Of a DNA stretch of 64,000 nt, positions 54,660 through 64,000 are shown piece by piece; position 1 is the first letter of the stretch, and every line of letters begins with the position of its first letter. The DNA is from Sorghum bicolor (lineage: Eukaryota; Streptophyta; Magnoliopsida; Poales; Poaceae): positions 44,124,434-44,188,433 of the forward strand of contig NC_012871.2 in the NCBI RefSeq assembly GCF_000003195.3, given 5' to 3'. The position numbers and the translations under genes are program-made. Under the pieces are notes generated by a model. The model ran no database searches. It was not told where the DNA came from and saw nothing but the letters and a program-made list of their open reading frames with translations.

Positions 54660-55480
54660 TTTGACTATAAGATCACTTATATATTTACACACATCTCTGC
54701 AAAATTTCATAGCAAGAGACTTCAAGATGAAAGATATATCATCGTCTTTTTAGTGTTTGCTGTCCCTGCTGTTTCAGCAGGCGTTTGCCTCTATTTGGTA
54801 CTGTTGTTTCCCATAATACATTAGTCAAATCATCAAACCCTTCATACAGCATGTGTCTGTAATTGTTGCACATGCCTCTGCAAAGTTTCATGTCTATAGG
54901 ATCAAATATGCAAGAGATATGATCCTATCTTTTGCTCACTGTCCCTGCAGCCCCGCAGCAAGAGTTCCTACTAATTGGCATGTGCATTCCCATTGTTCAG
55001 TCACTCCAGTGACCATGTCCTTCAACCAAAATGTGTCTCATATCCTTGCACACGTCTCTGAGAAGTTTTTTGGCCATAGGATCAAAGACGAACCATATAT
55101 CTTTCTTTTAGTCCTCGCTGTCCCTGCTACCCTGCAGCCGCGCTGCAGCCGATTGGCGAGTGCGTTCTCGAAAATCCACTACTCTGTTTGTCAAATCCTT
55201 TAACCCACCTATGTATCATGAACTTGAACATGCCTCTGCAAGTTGGTTTTTCCATGGGTGCCATCATGGGCGTGATATAGAGGCCACAGTACTGCTACCG
55301 CTGCTGTCCAGCAGACAGCAGTGGAACTCGTTTTGCAGTCACGTTTTCCAGTCATCCAATGCTTAAAATAACTTCCACTTATGCCATAACATACTACAAA
55401 GTATCCATGAAAGCTTCACAAAATTTATTTCTCATTTTGGTGATACAAACACCATGCCTTTCGTGATCAAAACCTTTGCT
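54660..55480 (+). repeat. 179-bp tandem repeat array within H
   Basis: The block ACATG(C/T)CTCTGCAAA(G/A)TTTC and relatives start at 54691, 54870, 55050, 55228 and 55407: spacings 179, 180, 178 and 179. A second anchor, GCTGTCCCTGC, keeps the same phase, as does an ATGTGTCT-type block just before each unit. Identity between units is moderate, so the array is old. Confidence 0.75.
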
Positions 55481-58439
55481 GCCCACCAAAAAATACGTCT
55501 TGTGTACACTATTCACGATAACCATGTGCCCTGCTGATCCAATATGTGTCTCCATACACTAGTTAACCGTGACGTGTCCTCATATATCCTCTACATATAT
55601 CCAGCAGCACTAACTCATATATTAAAGGAGTGGTTAGAACACAATATATATAATGAACATCCTTGTTAGCCTTGTAATCTTTGTGTTTCGCTCTCCCCAA
55701 ATTCCAACCGTCTCAACCACTACCACTATCACTTAGTCATCACTTTCTATAACTCTGAGTCATCTCATAGTCAAAACCTAACCAAAGCTCCTTTTCCCCA
55801 AAAGTCATGTGGTTATCAAAGCCTCAACCTCTATGTAAGTTTCCTTCTATCAGGATTGCATAATCGTTCCATGATATCTAGCCCTGAAACTCCCTATGCT
55901 TACTCTATTCTTCATAATGTTCGGTCCATCTTGTATACGATCCTTTGATCATTTACCCTCCATCTATAAATCTACATTCTTCCCAAATATTTCAAGTTTT
56001 CCCACCCACATCATGTTTACTCTAATCCTATCATTTATCAAACATTCTAGTCTCTATGTGGCATATCTTTTAATCATCGCTTTTCTGTTAGTTGTTTTTG
56101 TGCTCAACGATCGTAGTTGCAAGTTCTACGTGTTTAAAACATTTATCCTATTTTGTAATGCTTGGTGTACTGGTTTTAGGTTCTTGTGATGCTTGTACCA
56201 GTTGATTGATAACGTTAGAAGAGGGGCTCTACAAGGATGATCAAGAAGTTGGATAGCAAGACTTTGGAAGGCAAGTGTAACATGAGTTCCCTTGTTACCT
56301 AATAACTATTTAATCATCTCTTCATGTGCATGTGTCTAATATGATAAACCCCAAAGGACTTTACCTAGAACTTTTGTTATCCTGAATCCCTTGTTACCAT
56401 GGGTTATGCATATGGGTAGTTTTGCTTAGTCTACAATCACCAAACAATGTAATGTTAATCTTGATTAATGGATTATGTAAGTAATGATAAAATGATGCTT
56501 CTAAGCAACATGGATAGAAGGGGCTAGAGCATTGGGCCTTTTTGGGTGCTCTAGTCTGCCCTCCGTAAGGACTGAATCTTAAAGCGGCCACCCAGGATTT
56601 ACCGTACAACCATGAGAGCTACATGGCTCTGGCTTTAGCTCAGTAAACTGAACTTCTCTAACTTGTTAGTGGTTACCGAATGGTGCAAGAGGGGGGTGCC
56701 TCGTGGTGTATAGTTGTTTTCCTACCTTGGTGTGTATAGTGCCGCGACCACATGTGCCTCTTGGAGAAGGACACCTATGCACACTTGCCATTGAAACCTC
56801 GCGGCTACTAACTTGTTAGGGGGACTTTCGAAAGGCTTCATAGTGAACCCTGCAGACTTACCTTGGAAGTGAGCCAAGAGGCTGATCACCTCGGGCATAT
56901 GGGTAACACGACTCATGGTGATAGTGTACAAGCTCTGCAGAGTGTTTTAAAATTGATATATCAGCCGTGCTCACGGACACGAGCGGCCTGGATCCTTTTC
57001 GAGATAGATGGTTCTATGGATGGTTTGGGCGACCATTAATCTTGATGATAATTATCGTACTTCTCACCTTGGGAGCTTAAGCATAACCTAGCAACATAGG
57101 TTTAATAATAAAATATTACCAACTAAAAATGCTTATCGCAGTCAAAACAAGTCAAGCCTTTTGAGCCTTGCATCCCTCATGTTATACTTGTCGAGTATGG
57201 TGCGCTCACACTTGCTTTACATTTGACAATCAAAAATCCCGGATGGGTACCAGATGGTGTTACAAAGGCAGAGTTCCCTCAAATGTTCCAGGAGTACTAG
57301 GCGAGTGTACCCCCAGTCAACTGTCCGTGTGGGAAATGGATACCCAAAGTGAAGATTAGGATTAGTGTTCGCTATGCTTTGTAATAGATGTAAGCCATGT
57401 TGTAACTATGTTCCGATATATAATAAAGCATTGTTCTTGATATTCTCCATATTTGTCGCTATATGTGGCATGTGGACATCCTGGGCACACATATATTTAG
57501 CGCTTGGTCTTCTTTAGAAAACTGGGTGTGACAGTTAGATCTAGTTCATGTTTACGGGAGCGAAATGGCCAAGAGCGATTCGAAAAAGCGAGCTGAGATG
57601 ATGGCAAAGGAGTGGAAGAAATCCAGGTGCACCACCAAGTCCCTCAACGAGCTCATCAAGATGGGGCTGCTGCACAACCAAGAACTCAACGGCTGGAGGG
57701 TGCCGTCAGGAGAGAGCTTCCCGGACCTGAGAGCTGGTGAGATTGTCATCTTTGAAGACTTCTTTAAGATGGGTTTTGGGGTTCCAGTTCATCCATTTCT
57801 TCAAGGCTTGATTCTCTACTATGAGATTGGATTTGCAATCTGCACCTAAACTTGATTCTTCTTATTGCGACTTTTATCCATCTCTACGAAGCTTTTGTGG
57901 GGATCAAACCACATTTTGACCTATTTCGTTACTTGTTTTTTCTGACGAAGAAGGGTGCAGTTGGGGGCTCCAAGATTGCTGGTGGAGTATACCTCAATCT
58001 TCATGATGGGATGAAAAATCGCTATCTCAACTGCCCCTAGAACACATCTCTATTTGAGTGGTATAAGAGATGGTTTTACATCCGAGAAGAGCCGAACAGC
58101 GCCACGTTTTGTGACGTTGGCTATGTTCCAGAGAAGAGAGTTAGCTAGACAGACCGACTAGAATACTCCGGTCAGGTTGAAGAGTTGATGAACCTGATCG
58201 AATGGTTGCGTTTGGATGAGCCTGGCATGGTGTGGCAGAACCTCCTAAGTGTTTGGGCCCACCGGCACCTGTCATTGTCCCAAAGACCTCTGACGGTGAT
58301 GCCGGGGATCCTCCCACTCTAGAAGTCCGATGAGCATCTCAGGACGCTCATTCCACCGCTACCTGGGGCGATTCAAACAAACTCGTCTTGACCACCAGCC
58401 ATGGTAAGTTACCGAAAATTTCTTCTCCTCGCCCTTACA

Positions 58440-61400
58440 TGATAGCAAGTGGCCACCTTAACACCAGGATCACTCGTTGCGAAGACATTGCAGTATCACA
58501 GACGACACAAGACCAAAATAATATTTCAGAGTAAAACAGCGGAAGTATTACATAACTTAATTTACAAAAGGAGTTCTTCCAAATAGTAGAGTGTTATTAC
58601 AAGCCAGGTCCAGCGGAGCAACTTAAACTTTAGTAAACAGATTACAAATTTACAGACCCTGCCCATGGGTCACGCTCACTCTTCTTCGTCGTCAACCTCG
58701 ACGACGGTCACACAACAGGGTCCGAAACAAGTCGGCTCCTGAACTTCACCTGCAATAGGGGTTATGAAACCCTGAGTACGGGAGTACTCAACAAGACTTA
58801 CCCGGTAGAAAAAGAGGAGAAAATTAGAAATGCAGGCTTAGGGTAGACAAGGGGGTGGCTGAGCAAGGAGCCAAAGTGTTTTGCCAAAAAGCTTACTAAT
58901 AGTGCATCCTTACTTTCAAGTTTTACCCACGAATTCCTCTCCTTAAGAGGTCGAGGAGTTCGAGGACAGTCTATCTAGTTGCCTTTCACAGACAGGTCTG
59001 TGAACTCCTAGTCCTTATTCAAAGTATTATCTATCCAACGGCCATAGCTTCATGTCACTCTGAGTTCGGGAATTGGGATCCGAACCTCATGAGACATTTT
59101 CCCCTTTCTCATTTTATCACTTAGTTGCATAATTAACTACGATGAGGGTCGAAGGAATTGAGTCTCCCAATCGGGGAGCAACGACGATTCGAATCGCTTA
59201 GCAATCCAGCTGGAGTTCCTAACCACCCGACATATGTAGAACCAAATCTTGCATATATCAACCCAAATCAAGTTCTCCCCAAATTTGACCAGGTTCGCGG
59301 CACCCGAGAGCACAGTACTCCACCATCCTACAGCCGATCTAGATATCTCCCGGTCATCTCAGATCCGTAAGGTGGGTACACACTACTCTCGCCATCGCTC
59401 CACACCCAGTGCGCGAGTAGCTGTTCGCGTCGAGGGATCACAAGACCGGGCTTACCGAGGGCAAGTGGCTAGTACTATAAATTCTCAACCCAGCAGGCCA
59501 TCAACGGACCGGTCCTTAACCGACACAGTTGGAGACACTACTTTAAGACTCCATTCTTAAAGCAAGTCCACCGACCGGTCTCAAGTTGAAACATCATTAA
59601 CCATAAGTGTATTCCACAACAACCCTTCAAACTTTCTTAGTTGAAAACCTATCTAATAGCAGGGCTAAGCATCACTACGCAATTTTAAAATAAAATAGGT
59701 GCCAAGGACAAGATAACAAATATCAAGGTAGTAAATGCAGCAAGTAGGTTAACCCAATTCTCGACTACCTAATGCAGCATTTTCAATTTATAAGGGATAA
59801 AAGATTTAAAACATTCAAGGAGGGGTTAATGCATCCGGGGCTTGCCTTGGTTGCAGGGTTGAGAGGGACCCTCGGAGACTTCCCAAGTCTCGGATCCTAC
59901 TTCCTCGAATGGAGCACCGACTTCGGGGTTCGGCTCAACGGTTGCTCCTTCGGTCACGTGCACTACACGTGAAATGATGGATGCTCATGATATGCATATG
60001 ACAAATATTTGAGAAGGACCGAGTCGAGTACAACTTGCCTTCTCGGTGCAACACAGAATAAACAATAATTAAAGTTGTTTAATATCTTAGTGTATTTACC
60101 CAAGAGGTTGCATCTGTAAACCAAAATTCCTCTTAATTCAGAATTATCCTAAATTAACTAATTATTAATCCTTTTACCTTAATTAATTCTTAATTAAGTA
60201 TTAAGGACAGCAATTAAGCATTAATGCCAAACAATAATTAAATGCCAAAGGTCATGAAGGTTAATGACCTCAGGTCATCACACAATCCCAAAATCACTCA
60301 AACCCTAATTGTGAGAATTTAACTAATTATTATCTAATTATTTAGAATTATTATTTTAACTACTAATTAATGGTATAATAATATTTTACTCAAACATTAT
60401 CCAAATGCCACCAAATTTTGTGTGAAGCCAGGAAATAATATTCAGAGGCACTCCACAAATTTTGGTGATTTTTGGACATATCAGTAAATTATTAAAATTC
60501 CTAGAAGTTGTATTTACTAATTAAAAGAGGCAATTTTTATACACATGCAAACTACAAGAAAATAAAACTTAACATTTTTCCTGTGTTCTACTTATTCTAT
60601 GGAACCTATACAAAAATTTTCATAATTTATGGATCAGCACATGATTTATTACACAACATCAAACTTATGTCACAATTTTGAATAAAAGAAAAAAGAAAAA
60701 GCTCACTGCTCCCACGGCCGGCCCGCTTGGCCTTGGCCCAAACCGGCCCGAGCGCTTCCCGCGCCCAGCGCCCTCTCCCCCTCTCTCTCACGCGGTCGCT
60801 GACGGGCGGGTCCCGCCCGTCAGTTCCGTCTTCAAGCTTCGGCCGTGGCTTCGGCGAGCTCAAGCACGCCGTCGGCGAGCTCTCGGCCTTCGCGGTGAGA
60901 CGCATTAGCTTCCCCAGTCTCCCACGCACCCGTAGACACCCTTTGCACCCACTCTCCCCTATCTTAGCCCCCGTGGCCACGGGCACGGCGGATGGCCGCC
61001 TCGGCCGGGCACACACCGGCCGCTTCAGGTGAGTAGAGCGCGAAGTGAAAGGCGTAACAGCATCGGTAGCTCACCGCGACTTCAACGAAGCAAGAAGCAG
61101 CAGCGGAGAGGCGCGGAGTGATGCTGGCCACGGTGGAGGTGCTTGCGGCGGCGCTCTGGCCGAAGTTGGAGAAGAACGGCTCGGGTTGGAGCTACGGTAG
61201 GGTAGAGCTTGCGCTCGGGGGCGCAACCGATGGCGGAGCTCAGGGCGGAGCTGTTGGTGTGCTAAGGTGGCTCGGAAAGGGAGTGGGCACGGCGAATTTT
61301 GGAGGGCAACGAAGCTCACCGGCGTCGGGCGCGATGGAAAAAAAAGAGCATGTTGGCCGGTAGAGAAGCTTATAACGCGAACGGAGGAGACGTCCAGCTT

Positions 61401-62269
61401 CCACGTTGCCTGGCGACGCTAGCAGGCAGGCAGGCTGCGTGCCTGCACGCGTGCACGCGGCGCTGCACGCGCGGCGACCGTGCTGGACAGGGAGCTGGTG
61501 ATCCTCATCGGATCACTGTAGCTGACCCTTATCCCCTCTTTTCTGTCTTTTTGTGAAATTTGGCCAAAACTTGAACTCAAGCCAAATTGCCACCAAAATG
61601 AAAGTTGTGCAAAATTTTATAAGCTACAAATCATATTTTGGTGCCCAAAGCTAGTTTTGAGTGGAACATGGTGAATTTGTCCAAACAGTTTGAAGTTCAA
61701 AAATCCAATTTGGGGAAATTCAAAATTTTGAATTGGGGCAGATCAGGGTTTCCAAAATTACTTTGATTTTTCCAAACAACTTGAAAAACTCCCAACATGA
61801 AAGTTGTTCAACTTTTTGAGCTCTACAACTTTCATGTTGGTCACTTTTCAAAATTCCAAATATATTTTGAATTGGAGGTTCAAATTGGAAAAGGGGACAC
61901 TTTTTGGAAATCTGTATTTTCAAAATTACTTTGAATTTTGTATTGAAACTTCAAAAACAAGATCTACAACTTTGCTTTTCAACTCAACCTCAAATTTTGC
62001 TTGGTTTTTGAATTGCACAAAAGGGGGCAGTTCTAGGGTTCAAAAATCAGGGTTTCCCCCCAATCTTTCGGAAATCTTTCACCCTAGGGTTTTAGCAACC
62101 AACACAAGCATCAATACACAATATAAACACACTTTAATTCCCTAAGCACATTCAACCAAATTAAACTTGTTTTAAGTTAATGCATCAGGGTGTGCTTAAC
62201 AACTATGTTGTGCAATGCTGATGATGACATGATCCAAATTTTAGTAACCGTAACATCAGGGATGTTACA
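58440..62269 (-). repeat. 3' LTR of element I, about 3.8 kb; no gene
   Basis: Starts at 62269 (minus) with an inverted repeat GTAACATC AGG GATGTTAC (62250-62268). A GC-rich island (60710-61500) contains a perfect hairpin GACGGGCGGG T CCCGCCCGTC (60801-60821). Frames in the island (60627-61363) are composition-driven and not supported. Confidence 0.65.
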
Positions 62270-62471
62270 GCCCTTCCCCCTTAAAGAAATCTCGTCCCCG
62301 AGATTTAAAACCTTAGGGTACGTAATGGAAAAGGAAATTTGTCAAACTATTTCACCTTCAACCTTTTTCATAAGACAAGAAGTTGGGGAAGATTACCCAA
62401 TTATAAACATACATGTACACTAAGTACATGATTTTTGCTACTCTTTTCCTTCACTAGAGTACACCTCTTAT

Positions 62472-63339
62472 TTATTGGGTGCTGTCTTGAAGAGATGCAT
62501 GGAACTCGGGAAAATTCTCCAGCAGATAATCTTCAGATTCCCATGTGGCTTCCTCTTCAGAGTGTTGGCTCCACTGTACCTTGTACCACTTGGTAGTTGT
62601 TCTTCGAGTAACTCTATCTCTTTGGTCCAATACTCGGATAGGATACTCCGAATAAGTTAGATCCGGTTCAAGTTCCATACCTTCAATATCTTGAACTTGG
62701 TCTGGTACCCAAAGACACTTTTTCAATTGAGACACATGGAACACATTATGTATCCCGGATAATCATTCGGGCAGTTTAAGGCGGTAAGCTACCTGTCCAC
62801 ATCGGTCAATGATTGGAAATGGACCAAGGTAACGGGGCGCTAACTTGCCTTTAACACCAAAACGATTTACTCCTTTTATTGGAGATACTTTCAAATACAC
62901 ATGATCACCTTTGGCGAACCTTAATGGTCGACGTCTTTTATCGGCATAGCTTTTCTGTCGGGAGTGAGCAACTTTCAAGTTATTTTGGATTTGTCTAACT
63001 TTGTTCTCAGTCTCTTTCACTAAGTCAACCTCGAAGAACCATCTTTCTCCGGGTTCCGACCAGTGTAACGGTGTTCGACATCGATGGCCATATAGTGCCT
63101 CAAAGGGAGCCATCTTGATACTCTCTTGGTAGCTATTGTTGTAAGAAAACTCTGCTAGAGGCAAGCAGTCATCCCACTTATCTGGAAAATTTAGGGCACA
63201 AGATCTCAATAGATCTTCTAGAGTTTGATTCACCCTTTCAGTTTGCCCACCTGTTTGAGGGTGGTAGGCGGTGCTGTATAAAAGTTTGGTGCCCAAAGAT
63301 TCATGTAAGCATTTCCAGAACTGGGAGACAAATTGTGAA
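62472..63339 (-). pseudogene. Element I pol end: integrase and chromodomain
   Basis: Frame 63581-62763 contains, up to the break at about 63339, integrase core and C-terminal region: SQFVSQFWKCLHESLGTKL, HPQTGGQTERVNQTLEDLLR (DDE Glu present; usual Asp of QTDGQ is Gly), EFSYNNSYQESIKMAPFEAL and YLKVSPIKGVNRFGVKGKLA. The frame stops near 62763 and resumes in another frame (62744-62472): FHVSQLKKCL, then a chromodomain-like WYKVQWSQHSEEEATWESED. Chromodomains in this position direct integration to marked chromatin in Tekay-type elements. The first catalytic Asp and finger are deleted. Confidence 0.85.
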
Positions 63340-63384
63340 AGGCTGTTCAACCTTGCAGACAACAATGAGCTGTTCAACCTTGCA
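63340..63384 (+). repeat. 26-bp tandem duplication spanning a splice acceptor in the G gene
   Basis: AGCTGTTCAACCTTGCAGAC occurs twice, 26 bp apart, each containing the acceptor CCTTGCAG. Either copy could be used. It lies directly at the junction with element I. Confidence 0.7.
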
Positions 63385-64000
63385 GACAACAACTTTGTGC
63401 GTAGCGACAACCGGAAGCACGCATACAAATTGGGTCGACCAGCTCCAAAGGTAAGGAGTAAGTTTGCACAACCTGCAATTTTTTTCATTGTTGTTCTCCT
63501 CCTCCGATAATTTATTACCACCATTTCACAGATTGGAGAGATTGACTGAGTGTCGGTGTATGTGTCACTAGCACCCGGCATGGAGCACCCGGTGGGGGTA
63601 GACCCGCCTACGGATAACGCTGCTCGGTGTTATCGATACACCAGCAGCGATGAAGATGACGATTGCGCGGTGCCGACCACCGATGACAGGGTCACCGGCA
63701 AGAGGCCAATGGCTAGAGGGCCATCCCGAGCAGGGGTGGTGGCGACAGAGTCGGCCCAAGGACCCTCGTCCAGCCAGGGCTCGGCCTCGGGTGCCCGAGC
63801 GCCGAAACGTCGATGACTGCTTTGAGTCATTGATGACGACGTGGAGGAAGCGGAGGTAGCCGCCCGGAAGTGCTCCTGGTACCCAGCGCATGACCCGCTG
63901 AAGACCCGCCCACTGCACAATCCCCCGTCGAGGCGCGCCCAGGCCAGGCGCAGCCAATAGTGGCGGCCGGCCGTGCCAAGCGTAGGATCTTCTCAACATT

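Larger units (their letters stand above)
51909..57533 (+). mobile_element. Giant solo LTR H (5.6 kb) with perfect TSD
   Basis: Ends TGTCACACC and GGTGTGACA are exact inverted repeats, and GTTAG is duplicated on both sides (51904-51908, 57534-57538). There is no internal primer site, polypurine tract, gag or pol. A poly(A)-type signal (ATAATAAAGC, 57419) and phrases such as CAGATGGTGTTACAAAGGCA near the 3' end resemble LTRs of Tekay/Del-type grass elements, so I call it a solo LTR. It carries two tandem-repeat regions, annotated separately. Apparent ORFs inside (for example 53664-54158) follow the pyrimidine-rich composition and are not supported. Confidence 0.78.
58440..63339 (-). mobile_element. 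Truncated Tekay-like (Del-type) chromovirus I: 3' LTR and end of pol
   Basis: On the minus strand the remains read integrase end, chromodomain, polypurine tract (62270-62283, TTAAGGGGGAAGGGC) and a 3' LTR of about 3.8 kb starting TGTAACATCCCTGATG at 62269. The right side ends abruptly inside integrase at about 63339, where sequence of the G gene intron resumes. The left LTR end is placed near 58440 but is uncertain. Only a deletion derivative is left. Confidence 0.75.
57565..63816 (+). pseudogene. Antisense gene of element G: Transposase_28 (putative gypsy-type transposon) protein, broken
   Basis: Pieces on one strand: exon 57565-58401, ending at a donor (CCATG/GTAAGTT), then an intron filled by truncated element I. 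The next exon starts after CCTTGCAG (63358 or 63384) and ends 63449 at AAAG/GTAAGG, with a further exon from about 63533. The first exon begins MAKSDSKKRAEMMAKEWKKS and has the domain's typical blocks (LNELIKMGLLHNQ, PFLQGLILYYEIGF, KPHFDLFRYLF). It is inactivated: a one-base frameshift near 57848, a TAG after RYLNCP (58040), and at least one more in-frame TAG near 58146. The last piece (63550-63816) ends SASGARAPKRR. H lies in the 5' UTR. The role of this domain family in plant retroelements is unknown. Confidence 0.65.
49750..64000 (-). mobile_element. Probable second Tat-type element G, running off the right edge, split by hAT, H and I
   Basis: A minus-strand LTR (about 49750-50748) begins TGTGGGGGTATAAACC, has a TATA box on the minus strand (50514-50523, CTATATAAGG) and is preceded by CTCGGGGACTAGC as a possible polypurine tract. 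To its right an intron-containing gene is read on the plus strand, that is, antisense to the element, just as in the Tat element at 1-9995. Gag-pol would then lie off the window. The left LTR end is fused to the F LTR. The Tat assignment is inference from layout plus the antisense gene; no G pol is visible. Confidence 0.5.

Noticed and set aside
54691..55420. CRISPR-like regular array
   Set aside because: The period is 179 bp with diverged units and no short exact repeat-spacer structure; the sequence is plant nuclear DNA.
51909..57533. H as a full two-LTR retrotransposon
   Set aside because: No second copy of either end inside, no primer site or polypurine tract, no coding domain.
60627..61556. 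Overlapping frames on both strands in a GC island, as a host gene with CpG-island promoter
   Set aside because: The island is internal to the 3' LTR of element I, bounded by its polypurine tract and U3 start; no domain or splice structure seen.
1..64000. tRNA, rRNA or other structured RNA genes
   Set aside because: No cloverleaf with A and B boxes or ribosomal sequence was recognised on either strand by eye; primer-site matches are to tRNA ends only.

Overview
The window is intergenic DNA from a large plant genome, most likely a panicoid grass of the Andropogoneae kind (maize, sorghum or sugarcane relatives). That placement is inference from the transposon families and base composition, because no intact single-copy host gene is present. 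Almost every base can be assigned to nested transposable elements. The only recognisable host-gene sequence is a two-exon fragment of a conserved small zinc-finger/4F5-type gene carried by a CACTA-like element near 41.6-41.8 kb.

Layout. 1-9995: a Ty3/gypsy element of the Tat lineage on the minus strand (5' LTR, gag-protease, pol with a second RNase H, integrase), plus an intron-containing gene read antisense to it at its 3' end; the far LTR lies off the window. It sits in the coding part of a CACTA (En/Spm, Ptta) transposon whose 3' half runs to 13265, and that CACTA sits in an LTR of a further element (13266-13407). 13.9-36.7 kb is a Russian-doll nest: an old, decayed chromovirus-like element B (13.9-18.1 kb) has its 3' LTR cut by element D (from 18136). 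D is interrupted by element C (20573-36651, perfect 5-bp target duplication, 1368-bp LTRs). C is interrupted by element E (24219-32182, minus strand, 1233-bp LTRs). Eye counts of LTR differences (about 2% in C, about 1% in E) agree with the nesting order.

36.7-41.9 kb: an unassigned LTR-like stretch, a pol-less element J with a tRNA-iMet-type primer site, and a CACTA terminus (K, 40893) with the captured gene fragment. 41.9-49.7 kb: element F, Athila-like, minus strand, with gag, a protease remnant and an ATHILA-type ORF but no reverse transcriptase or integrase. 49.75-64.0 kb: element G, probably a second Tat-type element, again carrying an antisense gene (Transposase_28 type). G is split by a 531-bp hAT element (49791-50321), a 5.6-kb solo LTR H (51909-57533, perfect TSD) and a truncated Tekay-like element I (about 58.44-63.34 kb).

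How it fits together. C, D, E and F look like non-autonomous relatives: they share primer-site type, two LTR sequence blocks and (C, D, E) a gag-derived ORF, but none shows reverse transcriptase or integrase here, so they would depend on enzymes from elsewhere. The Tat element is the most complete and has one clear frame break between gag-protease and pol. The most unusual signals are a dense ATCGGC/GCCGAT hexamer lattice confined to the Tat element, antisense multi-exon genes in two Tat-type elements, long GC-rich palindromes in unrelated LTRs, a 179-bp tandem array inside a solo LTR, and stop codons that look like cytosine-deamination products.
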